Of a stretch of DNA of 64,000 bases, positions 52,263 through 60,264 are shown one piece after another. The notes beneath the pieces are model-generated. The model saw only the letters and a list, made by a program, of their open reading frames with translations. It did no database searches and was not told the DNA's origin. The position numbers were made by a program, and so were the translations under genes. How positions within the stretch are numbered: the first letter of the stretch is position 1; each line of letters starts with the position of its first letter. The DNA comes from Zoogloea dura (GTDB lineage Bacteria; Pseudomonadota; Gammaproteobacteria; Burkholderiales; Rhodocyclaceae), in contig NZ_JABBGA010000002.1 of NCBI RefSeq assembly GCF_012927165.1, positions 62,001 through 126,000 of the forward strand, given 5' to 3'.

Positions 52263-52305
52263 AAAAAGCCGGATGCGAACCCACCGCGTGTGCGCTACAT
52301 CCGGC
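52263..52305 (-). terminator. Rho-independent terminator between tssC and hcp
   Basis: On the minus strand, an 8-bp stem GCCGGATG/CATCCGGC (52298-52305 with 52268-52275) with an inner GCG-rich structured loop is followed at once by TTTTT (52263-52267). It lies 58 bp after the tssC stop and 34 bp before the hcp ATG, inside the T6SS operon. Confidence 0.65.
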
Positions 52306-52363
52306 ATCCGCTCCGCCTTGCTTCACCCATTGCAGGGGGACGCCCCCCGCCTCTCGAGTACCC

Positions 52364-53857
52364 TTACGCCGCCTTTTGCGAAGGCAGCTTGGATACAAGC
52401 CTGAGGGACACGGTCAGGCCTTCCAGCTGGTAATGCGGCCGCAGGAAGAACTTCGAGGTGTAGTAACCCGGGTTGCCTTCCACCTCCTCCACCACGATCT
52501 CCGCCGCCGCCAGCGGGCGCCGGGCCTTGGTCTCTTCGGAGGAATGAGCCGGATCACCATCCACGTAGTTCATGATCCAGTCCTTCAGCCAGCGCTCCAT
52601 GTCGTCCCGCTCCTTGAAGGAGCCGATCTTGTCGCGCACGATGCACTTCAGGTAGTGGGCGAAGCGGCAGCACGCAAAGAGGTAAGGCAGGCGCGCCGCC
52701 AGGTTGGCATTGGCCGTGGCATCGGGATCGTCGTATTCAGCCGGCTTGTGCAGGGACTGGGCGCCGATGAAGGCGGCGAAGTCGGAGTTCTTCTTGTGCA
52801 CCAGCGGCATGAAGCCGTTCTTGGCCAGCTCCGCCTCGCGCCGGTCGCTGATGGCGATTTCGGTGGGGCACTTCATGTCCACCCCGCCATCATCGGTGGG
52901 GAAGGAATGCACCGGCAGGCCCTCGACCGCGCCCCCCGACTCGATGCCGCGAATCCGCGAACACCAGCCGTAATACTTGAACGAGCGGTTGATATTGACC
53001 GCCATCGCATAGGCCGAGTTGGCCCAGGTGTATTTGCTGTGGTCCGCCGCGCCAGTGTCTTCTTCGAAGGCAAATTCGTCCACCGGATTGGTCCGTGCGC
53101 CATACGGCACCCGCGCCAGGAAACGGGGTGCGGCGAGGCCGATGTAACGGGCATCGTCACTCTCCCGCAGGGAGCGCCAGGCCGCGTATTCCGGCGTACC
53201 GAAGATCTTGGTGAGATCGCGCGGATTGGCCAGCTCCTGCCAGGAATCCATCTGCATCAGCGCAGGGCTGGCCGCCGCAATGAAGGGCGCGTGGGCGGAG
53301 GCCGAGATCTTGGCCATTTCCCCCAGCAATTCCACATCGGGCGGCGTCTGGTCGAAGTAATAATCGCCGACCAGGCAGCCAAAGGGCTCGCCGCCGAACT
53401 GACCGTATTCCTCTTCGTAGATGCGCTTGAAGACCGGGCTCTGGTCCCAGGCCGTGCCCTTGAAGCGCTTCAGGTTCTTGTGCAATTCGGCCTTCGAAAT
53501 GTTCATGACCCGGATCTTCAGCATCTCGTCGGTTTCGGTGTTATTGACGAGATAGTGAAGACCCCGCCATGCCCCCTCCAGCTTCTGGAAACTGGGGTTG
53601 TGCATGATCAGGTTGACCTGCTCCGACAGCTTCTTGTCGAGCTGGGCGATCATCGCCTCGATGGATTTGACGACGTCGCTGCCGATCAGCTGGGTCTGGG
53701 AGAGCGCCTGTTTGGCCAGGGTTTCGACGGCCTTGACGACGGCATCGCGTGCCTCTTCGGACTTGGGCTTGAACTCCTTCTGCAGCAGCGATGCAAACTC
53801 GTTGCTTTCTGCCCCGGCGACGCCCTTGGCGTCGGCCTGAAGTTGCGGATCGACCAT
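52364..53857 (-). CDS. tssC: T6SS sheath large subunit TssC (VipB)
   Basis: TssC forms the contractile sheath with TssB. The 497-residue protein has SQTQLIGSDVVKSIEAMIAQ, HNPSFQKLEGAWRGLHYLV, FGCLVGDYYFDQTPPDVELL, PRFLARVPYGARTNPVDEF and the C-terminal QLEGLTVSLRLVSKLP, all highly conserved. The ATG at 53857 has GGAGAA about 9 nt upstream. It is 53 bp after tssB. Confidence 0.98.
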   Translation of the reverse strand: MVDPQLQADAKGVAGAESNEFASLLQKEFKPKSEEARDAVVKAVETLAKQALSQTQLIGSDVVKSIEAMIAQLDKKLSEQVNLIMHNPSFQKLEGAWRGLHYLVNNTETDEMLKIRVMNISKAELHKNLKRFKGTAWDQSPVFKRIYEEEYGQFGGEPFGCLVGDYYFDQTPPDVELLGEMAKISASAHAPFIAAASPALMQMDSWQELANPRDLTKIFGTPEYAAWRSLRESDDARYIGLAAPRFLARVPYGARTNPVDEFAFEEDTGAADHSKYTWANSAYAMAVNINRSFKYYGWCSRIRGIESGGAVEGLPVHSFPTDDGGVDMKCPTEIAISDRREAELAKNGFMPLVHKKNSDFAAFIGAQSLHKPAEYDDPDATANANLAARLPYLFACCRFAHYLKCIVRDKIGSFKERDDMERWLKDWIMNYVDGDPAHSSEETKARRPLAAAEIVVEEVEGNPGYYTSKFFLRPHYQLEGLTVSLRLVSKLPSQKAA

Positions 53858-53910
53858 GCTCAGATTCTCCGGTGGTTATGGGTGATGGCGCACGACCAGG
53901 CTTTGCCCGG

Positions 53911-54411
53911 TCAGCCTTCAGACGGCTTGGGCGCCGCGGCAAGGGTCTGCAACAGGGCGGGGTCGTTGAGCAGGCGGCCCACCAACTCCTCGGCACCGGT
54001 CTTGCCGTCCATGTAGGTGATCAGGTTGGACAGCTGCTGGCGGGCTTCGAGAAGCTTGTTGAGCGCATCCACTTTCCGGGCAATTGCGGCCGGCGTGAAA
54101 TCGTCCATGCTTTCAAAGGTCAGCTCGACATTGAGGTTGCCCTCGCCGGTCAGGGTATTGGGAACCTGGAAAGCCGCCCGCGGCTTCATCGACTTCATGC
54201 GGCTGTCGAAATTGTCCACGTCGATTTCAAGAAACTTGCGCTCGGCAATGGGCGCAAGGGGCTCGGTGGGATTGCCGGACAGATCCGAAAGCACGCCCAT
54301 GACGAAAGGCAGCTGGACCTTTTTCTCGGCACCATACAGCTCCACGTCATATTCGATCTGCACCCGCGGTGCCCGATTACGGGCAATGAATTTCTGACTG
54401 CTGTCTGCCAT
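53911..54411 (-). CDS. tssB: T6SS sheath small subunit TssB (VipA)
   Basis: TssB pairs with TssC in the sheath. The 166-residue protein has QKFIARNRAPRVQIEYDVEL, KVQLPFVMGVLSDLSGNP, ERKFLEIDVDNFDSRMKSM and FESMDDFTPAAIARKV, near-universal landmarks. GGAGG precedes the ATG by 6 nt. It follows tssA by 51 bp. Confidence 0.98.
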   Translation of the reverse strand: MADSSQKFIARNRAPRVQIEYDVELYGAEKKVQLPFVMGVLSDLSGNPTEPLAPIAERKFLEIDVDNFDSRMKSMKPRAAFQVPNTLTGEGNLNVELTFESMDDFTPAAIARKVDALNKLLEARQQLSNLITYMDGKTGAEELVGRLLNDPALLQTLAAAPKPSEG

Positions 54412-54462
54412 CTTGTGCCTCCATGTGGGGGTGGCGATATTGCACTGCGCAATTCGCCGGGA

Positions 54463-55527
54463 TCACGACTCCGGATTCTCGAAACGCGCACCGACCACCT
54501 TTTCGGCCTGATTCAGGCCATCGGGCGCAAGGTCGTTCATGAGTTCGAGAAAATTCATGTTCATCATCTTCTGGGCCCGCCGCAGAACCATCGGAACCGG
54601 GCTGCCCGGCTCGGTCCGGGCCAGGAAATCGCATAGCCGGTCGAGGGTCTGGAGCACGTCGGCACGGGAGTTGATTTCACCGGGACGGGCCACCGCCCTG
54701 GCCACGGGCGCAGCACTGCCGCCCTCTGGAGTGGCATCGTCAACAGCGAGCTCCGGCTCGCCGGAATCGCCGGTGCAACGTTCGACCAACTGGCGTACCG
54801 GATACAACACCGTCTGAAGCGGCTTGAGATCAATGCCCTGGCTCGAACCGACCCGCTCGGACAGCAGCGTGTCGATGCCTTTGAGCAGGCCATCCAGATT
54901 GCGCACCCTGAGCGCGAGCCCGGCATCTTCGCCGATTCCGGCGGTGATCACGCCGATGACCTGGGACTCCGACATCGGCTCGGCCCCGTTCCTGGGCTGA
55001 AGCCGCCCCGCAGCCACCTCCACATCACGGACGGCGAGTGTGCCGATCTGGCGGGAACGCACGATCCAGGCATCACGCACCGTGGCCACCATGCCTTCCG
55101 CCACAAGGCCGGCCAGGGCGTTGATCCTCTCGGTGGGATCATCGTTGTCGTCACGGTCGAGCATGGGATGGACGTTGTCCCAGAAGCGCTCGAGCAGGCC
55201 GGCAACAAGCTGCAGCCCCTTTTCCAGCCCGGCCAGCCCATCTGAATGAACCAGGGCGCGGGTCAGGAAAACAGCAACGCGGATATCCTTGGTTCGAGCG
55301 AGAAGCCCCTCCGCCAACTTGCGCACCTTGACCCAGTCGGGCCCCACCCCTTCGATCCGGGTGACGCCATCTCCGTTGTCGGTGCCGAACTCCAGCTCGG
55401 GCGTACCGCTGGCCGCTTTTTCAAGCTCGCGGAAATCGTCGTCGTATTCAAGATTGGGACCACAGGGCGGATCGCCCAGCGTGGGTTCAAGCCATGCGTC
55501 CAGATTCACACTCACCCCCCGATGCAC
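54463..55527 (-). CDS. tssA: T6SS assembly protein TssA
   Basis: TssA primes tail assembly at the baseplate and sheath end. The 354-residue protein has the ImpA_N domain: VNLDAWLEPTLGDPPCGPNL, LEYDDDFRELEKAASG, VKVRKLAEGLLARTKDIRVA and GLLERFWDNVHPMLD. Its C-terminal region carries TLDRLCDFLARTEPGSPVPM and NFLELMNDL. The start is one of three in-frame GTG codons: 55527, 55515 or 55509. Homologues usually begin just before VNLDAWL, so 55515 may be the true start. It is the first gene of the minus-strand T6SS unit. Confidence 0.94.
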   Translation of the reverse strand: MHRGVSVNLDAWLEPTLGDPPCGPNLEYDDDFRELEKAASGTPELEFGTDNGDGVTRIEGVGPDWVKVRKLAEGLLARTKDIRVAVFLTRALVHSDGLAGLEKGLQLVAGLLERFWDNVHPMLDRDDNDDPTERINALAGLVAEGMVATVRDAWIVRSRQIGTLAVRDVEVAAGRLQPRNGAEPMSESQVIGVITAGIGEDAGLALRVRNLDGLLKGIDTLLSERVGSSQGIDLKPLQTVLYPVRQLVERCTGDSGEPELAVDDATPEGGSAAPVARAVARPGEINSRADVLQTLDRLCDFLARTEPGSPVPMVLRRAQKMMNMNFLELMNDLAPDGLNQAEKVVGARFENPES

Positions 55528-55809
55528 CCATACCCAAAACAGGCGGAACCAACATTGACCAGGCCTTTCCCGGGAACGCCGACAAAAGGAAAGAGCCTAT
55601 ATCAAAGGACGGACGGATTGAACTTTTGATGCCGCCCGCTGCCCTCCCTGCAGAAGACGGATTGATAACATACCCGCATCAGGTTTCATAGTAGTCAGTA
55701 ATGGCGCCAATCTCGACTCAATCTTGAGAGTGGCCGGAAACTTGATTCCGCGGAATAATCCCCCACCTTTCACTCATTGATTCAGCGGAGAGATGGAGCC
55801 TCTTTCATC
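55528..55809. promoter_or_regulatory. Divergent region upstream of tssA and the DUF1178 gene
   Basis: These 282 bp should hold the promoter of the 23-kb minus-strand T6SS unit and of the DUF1178 gene. Two palindromes are visible: ATTCCGCGGAAT at 55745-55756 (perfect 12 bp) and CTCAA-TC-TTGAG at 55717-55728. They are possible regulator sites. The region is noticeably more AT-rich than its surroundings. No sigma-54 consensus and no clear -35/-10 pair were seen. Confidence 0.45.
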
Positions 55810-56232
55810 GTGATCGTCCTCGACCTGAGCTGTGACCGCGAGCACCGCTTCGAAGCCTGGTTCGCCTCCGGCGACGCCTTCGAACATCAACTCGCCGCTG
55901 GCCTGGTGAGCTGCCCGCATTGCGGCTCCAGCGGCATCCGCCGCCTGCCCTCAGCACCTTACGTGCAGACCTCGTCCCACTCGGCACCGGTGGTGCCGGC
56001 AGCGCCCGACCCCCAGGCCATCGCCCGCCGCCTGATCGAAGCCCTGCGTCAGGCTGCCAGCCAGTCGGAGGACGTGGGAGAACGCTTTGCCGAAGAGGCC
56101 CGCCGGATCCACCACGGCAATGCGGAGGAGCGCCCCATCCGCGGCCAGGCCAAGGCGGCCGAGATGATTGAACTGATGGAGGAAGGCATCCCCGTCCTGC
56201 CCGTCCCGCCCGACAAGGAAGACCTGCACTGA
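55810..56232 (+). CDS. DUF1178 family protein
   Basis: The 140-residue protein begins VIVLDLSCDREHRFEAWFAS, the DUF1178 N-terminus, and has a zinc-ribbon-like VSCPHCGSSGIRRLPSAP at about residue 40. Together with the first Cys this resembles the FmdB-like putative regulatory proteins. The C-terminal half is helical with FAEEARRIHHGNAEERPIRG. GTG at 55810 is the likely start, with GGAG about 13 nt upstream; the frame is open from a TTG at 55777. The function is unknown. It is divergent from tssA and convergent with the glycosyltransferase gene, and not obviously linked to T6SS. Confidence 0.85.
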   Translation: MIVLDLSCDREHRFEAWFASGDAFEHQLAAGLVSCPHCGSSGIRRLPSAPYVQTSSHSAPVVPAAPDPQAIARRLIEALRQAASQSEDVGERFAEEARRIHHGNAEERPIRGQAKAAEMIELMEEGIPVLPVPPDKEDLH

Positions 56233-56243
56233 CAGCCCCCCGG

Positions 56244-57059
56244 TCAGGCACCGCGGCGCGGATCGAAACGGGAGAGCAGTCTATAAACCGGATGGCGCAA
56301 GGCCATCGGCAGCATGGAGCGGAGCAGCGGCACGAAGCAGGCCAGGCGCTTCCACACGGGCAAGCCGATCAGCGCCGCCCCCCGGTAGCCGGTGAGCGCC
56401 CGCTCCAGGGCGTCGCGGAAGGCATGGCGTAGATGGCTGCTGGCGTCAAAACGATGCCGGATCAGGGCCTCCGGCAGATTGGCAAAACGCAGCCCGGCCT
56501 TCGCGCAACGGAACCACAGGTCGTAGTCCTCGCTGCGGCGCAGGTGGGTGCGATATCCACCCAGCGCCAGGATCGCCTCGCGCCGGTACATCACGGTCGG
56601 GTGGATCAGCGGGCAGGCCCACAGGCTGGCCAGGATCTCCACATGGCTCAGGGGCATCCTCCTCAGGCGACCGGGTACACCGGCGCTGTCGATCTCCAGG
56701 GCCCAGCCGCCCAGCACGTCCACCCCGCCCTCCGCAAAGGCGGCCAGCTGGCGGGCAAAACGCTCGGGGTCGGCCACATCGTCACTGTCGAAGCGGGCCA
56801 CTAGTTCATGATGGGCTGCACCCAGCCCTTCGTTGAGAGCCCTGGCCAGCCCGACGTTGCCGGGCATGACCACGGACAACAAAGGTAGCCGGGAACGGTA
56901 GGCCTCAATGACTTCGCGCAGGGCCATGCCGAGAGGCCCGTCCTCCACCAGGATCACCTCGTCGGGCAGCACCGTCTGGTGGACCAGGCTCTCCAGGGCC
57001 TCAGCCAGGTAAGCCGGGTTGTCACGCCCGTAGGTCGCCATCAGAACCGAAAACCCCAC
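56244..57059 (-). CDS. Family 2 glycosyltransferase
   Basis: The 271-residue GT-A fold protein starts (GTG) with FSVLMATYGRDNP and has EVILVEDGPLG, VGLARALNEGLGAAHHELVA and ARFDSDDVADPERF, where the DSDD is the metal/nucleotide-sugar site. The C-terminal part contains RRSEDYDLWFRCAKAGLRFA with the acceptor-side ED motif. It probably adds a sugar to a surface polysaccharide or LPS core. No polysaccharide cluster is nearby, so the substrate is unknown. Confidence 0.85.
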   Translation of the reverse strand: MGFSVLMATYGRDNPAYLAEALESLVHQTVLPDEVILVEDGPLGMALREVIEAYRSRLPLLSVVMPGNVGLARALNEGLGAAHHELVARFDSDDVADPERFARQLAAFAEGGVDVLGGWALEIDSAGVPGRLRRMPLSHVEILASLWACPLIHPTVMYRREAILALGGYRTHLRRSEDYDLWFRCAKAGLRFANLPEALIRHRFDASSHLRHAFRDALERALTGYRGAALIGLPVWKRLACFVPLLRSMLPMALRHPVYRLLSRFDPRRGA

Positions 57060-57148
57060 GCTCGCCCCCGCCCTTCAGATGCCCGGCGCCGGCACACAGG
57101 CCGGCAGAGGCGGGGATGATACTAAATCCAGCCCGAGGCAGGCCGTCT

Positions 57149-57340
57149 TCAGCCGCGCAGGAACTCCCCGCAACCGGGCAGCACGTCGGAAAACTCCGGA
57201 CAGGCACCCGGCCCGTCAGTGCTCATGTCGGGAACGAACAGCGTCGCCTGCCACGGATCATCAAGCAGGAAGGCCGCCGTGTCGGGCCCGAACAGCGAGT
57301 GGCAGAGCTTGCGGGCTAACAGATCAAAGATACGGGTCAT
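57149..57340 (-). CDS. Small hypothetical protein (63 residues)
   Basis: The ORF starts at an ATG (57340) with AGGAGA 7 nt upstream, good for a real start. The product (MTRIFDLLARKLCHSLFGPD then FLLDDPWQATLFVPDM) has an amphipathic N-terminal helix, three Cys and an acidic middle. No family is recognised. It sits between the tRNA terminator and the glycosyltransferase gene. Confidence 0.5.
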   Translation of the reverse strand: MTRIFDLLARKLCHSLFGPDTAAFLLDDPWQATLFVPDMSTDGPGACPEFSDVLPGCGEFLRG

Positions 57341-57481
57341 GGATGTTCTCCTGCCGGAGCCCGGCGATGGAAACAATCCTGGGACACGCTCGTGACATAC
57401 TGACGACAGACTGCTTGCAGCCGTGCGACAGCGCACCAGAGAGGGGTCGGGCTGGCAGAAGGAAAAAGCAGAGGGCACCAC

Positions 57482-57529
57482 AAAACAAAACGGGGAAAAC
57501 GGATTCTTTCGAATCATCGTTTTCCCCGT
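57482..57529 (-). terminator. Terminator of the tRNA Gly-Cys-Gly operon
   Basis: A long stem (57490-57500 with 57519-57529, ACGGGGAAAAC/GTTTTCCCCGT) contains an inner 5-bp stem (57502-57506 with 57511-57515). Reading on the minus strand it is followed by a T-rich run, TTTGTTTTG. It lies 7 bp past the last tRNA. Confidence 0.8.
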
Positions 57530-57536
57530 CGCATTC

Positions 57537-57612
57537 TGGAGCGGCAGAAGAGTCTCGAACTCTCGACCTCAACCTTGGCAAGGTTGCGCTCTACCAACTG
57601 AGCTACTGCCGC
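57537..57612 (-). tRNA. tRNA-Gly (GCC), copy 2
   Basis: The acceptor GCGGCAG pairs with CTGCCGC, followed by T and encoded CCA. Anticodon stem CAACC/GGTTG has loop TTGCCAA, anticodon GCC. It is identical over its full length to the copy at 57738. It is last in the three-tRNA operon. Confidence 0.96.
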
Positions 57613-57625
57613 TTTGTTCTACACC

Positions 57626-57699
57626 TGGAGGCGCGAGCCGGAGTCGAACCGACCTACACGGATTTGCAATCCGGTGCATAACCGCTTTGCTATCGCGCC
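57626..57699 (-). tRNA. tRNA-Cys (GCA)
   Basis: The acceptor GGCGCGA pairs with TCGCGCC, followed by T and CCA. The anticodon loop TTGCAAA gives GCA. It lies between the two tRNA-Gly copies, 13 bp before the second. Confidence 0.96.
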
Positions 57700-57709
57700 G
57701 TAAATCAAG

Positions 57710-57730
57710 AGGGGAAGCGATGCTTCCCCT
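57710..57730 (-). other. Hairpin between tRNA-Gly and tRNA-Cys
   Basis: A perfect 9-bp stem (AGGGGAAGC/GCTTCCCCT) with a 3-nt loop fills the spacer between the first two tRNAs. It is probably a processing signal of the polycistronic precursor. There is no T-run after it on the minus strand. Confidence 0.45.
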
Positions 57731-57737
57731 TAAAACC

Positions 57738-57813
57738 TGGAGCGGCAGAAGAGTCTCGAACTCTCGACCTCAACCTTGGCAAGGTTGCGCTCTACCAACT
57801 GAGCTACTGCCGC
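57738..57813 (-). tRNA. tRNA-Gly (GCC), copy 1
   Basis: It has the same 76-nt sequence as the copy at 57537, with anticodon GCC and encoded CCA. It is first in the operon, about 14 nt after a consensus promoter. Confidence 0.96.
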
Positions 57814-57826
57814 TTGGAAGACCGTC

Positions 57827-57854
57827 ATTATAGACAAAAAATTGAGTCTGTCAA
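57827..57854 (-). promoter_or_regulatory. Consensus sigma-70 promoter of the tRNA operon
   Basis: On the minus strand a perfect TTGACA (57849-57854) and a perfect TATAAT (57827-57832) are separated by 16 bp. The initiation zone downstream is GC-rich (GACGG), as in stringently controlled stable-RNA promoters. Transcription should start near 57820, just before tRNA-Gly copy 1. Confidence 0.92.
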
Positions 57855-57867
57855 GCCAAAGATCAGA

Positions 57868-58440
57868 TCAGCGACTCCGCTTCATCAGCTCCGGCCAAGC
57901 GCAGCGCATGTAGTAGCCCATCGACCAGAGGGTCAGCACCGCGGCCACATAGATCAATACGGTGCCCAGGACGACACTGTCCATACCCAGCACCGGCGAC
58001 TGGATGAGCAGCAGGGGGATCGCCGACATCTGCGCGGCAGTCTTGAGCTTGCCGACGAAGGCCACCGCCACGCTGCCCGCCGCCCCCACCTTGGCCATCC
58101 ATTCGCGCAGCGCCGAGATGGTGATCTCGCGGCCGATGATGACCAGGGCGATGAGGGAATCCACCCGCCCCAGGTGCACCAGCACGATCAGCGCGGCCGC
58201 CACCATCAGCTTGTCGGCGACGGGATCGAGGAAGGCGCCGAAGGCGGAGGTCTGCCCCAGGCTGCGCGCCAGGTAGCCGTCGAACCAGTCGGTGACGGCC
58301 GCGGTGACGAAGGTGAGTGTGGCGATCAGGTTCTTGTCCTCGGCCAGCATGACGTGATCGGGGACGTAATAGATGCCGACGAAAAAGGGGATCAGGGCGA
58401 TTCTCGCCCAGGTCAGGGTGTTGGGAATATTGAGGGGCAT
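57868..58440 (-). CDS. pgsA: Phosphatidylglycerophosphate synthase PgsA
   Basis: PgsA makes phosphatidylglycerophosphate from CDP-diacylglycerol and glycerol-3-phosphate, the committed step to anionic phospholipids. The 190-residue inner-membrane protein has the CDP-alcohol phosphotransferase motif DGYLARSLGQTSAFGAFLD with D-G-x2-A-R-x8-G-x3-D-x3-D complete, and several hydrophobic helices. It starts MPLNIPNTLTWARIALIPF, as usual. The order uvrC-pgsA-tRNA is also seen in E. coli. Confidence 0.96.
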   Translation of the reverse strand: MPLNIPNTLTWARIALIPFFVGIYYVPDHVMLAEDKNLIATLTFVTAAVTDWFDGYLARSLGQTSAFGAFLDPVADKLMVAAALIVLVHLGRVDSLIALVIIGREITISALREWMAKVGAAGSVAVAFVGKLKTAAQMSAIPLLLIQSPVLGMDSVVLGTVLIYVAAVLTLWSMGYYMRCAWPELMKRSR

Positions 58441-58455
58441 GTCGGCGTTCGCGGG

Positions 58456-60249
58456 CTATCGCAAGGCATTGTATATCTGTTCGGCGAGATGCCGGTTGAT
58501 GCCTTCCACACGGCACAAGTCCTCGACCGTGGCATTCCGCACACCTTCCATTCCGCCAAAGGCGGCCAGCAGCTTGCGGCGGCGGGTCGGGCCGACCCCG
58601 GCAATGTCTTCCAGGCGCGAAGTGTTGCGGGCCTTGGCGCGGCGCGCCCGGTGGCCGGTGATGGCAAAGCGGTGGGCCTCGTCGCGGATTTCCTGGATCA
58701 GGTGCAGGGCCGGCGCATCGGGGCGCATATGCACCGGCTCCCGCCCGTCGGGAAAGACCAGCTCCTCGAGCCCCGGCTTGCGGCTCTCGCCCTTGGCCAC
58801 GCCGAACATCATGATGTCCAGCCCGAGCTCGGCCAGCACCTCCCTGGCCACGCCCATCTGGCCCTTGCCACCGTCGATCAGGATGAGGTCGGGACGCACC
58901 CCCTCCCCGGCCGCCACCTTTTCGTAGCGCCGGGTCAGCGCCTGGCGCATGGCGGCGTAGTCATCGCCCTCGGTGATGCCGGCGATGTTGTAGCGGCGGT
59001 ATTCGGACTTCTTCATGGCCTTGTCATCCCACACCACACAGGAGGCTACGGTGGCCTCGCCCATGGTGTGGGAGATGTCGAAGCACTCGATGCGGCCCGG
59101 CGTCTCGGCCAGGCCCAGGGCGTCGCGCAAGGCCTCCAGGCGCTGTTCGCCGCGGGACGAGGTCTGCTCCCGGGCCAGCAGGGCCAGGCTGGCATTGTTC
59201 TCGGCCATGCCCATCCAGGCGCGCTCGTTCTCGTAGCGGGCGGCCATGACCGGCGCCTTGCCTTCTACGAGCGCCTCCAGGGCTTCGCGGACAGCTCCGG
59301 GCTCGAGGTTGACCAGGATCTTCCCGGGCAGGGGCTGCTCCAGGTAGTGCTGCTCGACGAAGGCCACCAGCGCATCCAGCGGCGTGCAGCCCTGGGCGTT
59401 GCTGGGGAACAGGGGCCGGTCGCCCAGGTGGCGGCCACCGCGGATCATCGCCAGGTTGACGCACACCGCGCCGCCCTGCTCCACCGCGGCCAGCACGTCC
59501 ACGTCCTCGTCCTTGGCGCTTTCGACGAACTGCTTGTGCAGCACCGCCTGCAGGTTGCGGATCTGGTCCCGGTACACCACGGCCTTCTCGAAGGCCAGGG
59601 CATCGGAGGCCGCCTGCATGCGTCGCGACAGATCATCCACCACGTCGCCATGACGGCCGTTGAGGAACAGGCTGGCGAGCTGCACATCGGCGGCGTAGGC
59701 CTCCTTGTCGATCAGGCCCACGCAGGGCCCGGTACAGCGCTGGATCTGGTGCAGCAGGCAGGGCCGCGAACGGTTGGCGAAGGTGGTGTCCTCACAGGTG
59801 CGCAGGCGGAAGATCTTCTGCATCAGGTGCAGGCTCTCGCGCACCGCCCAGGAGTTGGGGAAGGGCCCGAAGTAGCGCACACCTTTCCGGAAGCCGCCCC
59901 GGTGGTAGTAGATCTGCGGAAAATCCCCGCCCGACAGGGCGATGTAGGGATAGGACTTGTCGTCCCGGAACAGGATGTTGTACTTCGGCCCGAGACTCTT
60001 GATGAGGTTGTTCTCGAGGATCAGGGCCTCGGCCTCGGAGCGGGTCGCCGTGGTATCCACCCGCTCTACCTGCCCCACCATGATGGCGATGCGCGGGCTG
60101 AGCTGGGTGCGCTGGAAATACGAGGACACCCGCCGCTTGAGGTTCTTGGCCTTGCCGACGTAAAGCACCGTCTCGTCGGCACCGATCATGCGATAGACCC
60201 CGGGCTCCTCGGTGAGGGTGCGCAGGAAGGCTTTGGCGTCGAAGGCCAC
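58456..60249 (-). CDS. uvrC: UvrABC excinuclease subunit C
   Basis: UvrC makes both incisions in nucleotide excision repair. The 597-residue protein has the GIY-YIG 3' nuclease domain (PGVYRMIGADETVLYVGKAK, about 15-45), a Cys-rich region, the UvrBC/UVR motif (about 205-240), the RNase H-like 5' nuclease domain (RIECFDISHTMGEATVASCV and LILIDGGKGQMGVA), and C-terminal helix-hairpin-helix repeats (LEDIAGVGPTRRRKLLAAFG). The start is GTG at 60249. It is 15 bp after nagZ. Confidence 0.97.
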   Translation of the reverse strand: MAFDAKAFLRTLTEEPGVYRMIGADETVLYVGKAKNLKRRVSSYFQRTQLSPRIAIMVGQVERVDTTATRSEAEALILENNLIKSLGPKYNILFRDDKSYPYIALSGGDFPQIYYHRGGFRKGVRYFGPFPNSWAVRESLHLMQKIFRLRTCEDTTFANRSRPCLLHQIQRCTGPCVGLIDKEAYAADVQLASLFLNGRHGDVVDDLSRRMQAASDALAFEKAVVYRDQIRNLQAVLHKQFVESAKDEDVDVLAAVEQGGAVCVNLAMIRGGRHLGDRPLFPSNAQGCTPLDALVAFVEQHYLEQPLPGKILVNLEPGAVREALEALVEGKAPVMAARYENERAWMGMAENNASLALLAREQTSSRGEQRLEALRDALGLAETPGRIECFDISHTMGEATVASCVVWDDKAMKKSEYRRYNIAGITEGDDYAAMRQALTRRYEKVAAGEGVRPDLILIDGGKGQMGVAREVLAELGLDIMMFGVAKGESRKPGLEELVFPDGREPVHMRPDAPALHLIQEIRDEAHRFAITGHRARRAKARNTSRLEDIAGVGPTRRRKLLAAFGGMEGVRNATVEDLCRVEGINRHLAEQIYNALR

Positions 60250-60264
60250 GCTGGTGCGCCCGGC

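Noticed and set aside
57537-57813. Repeated tRNA-Gly as an integration (att) duplication
   Set aside because: Both copies are full-length tRNAs only 125 bp apart with a tRNA-Cys between them and no integrase or mobile genes.
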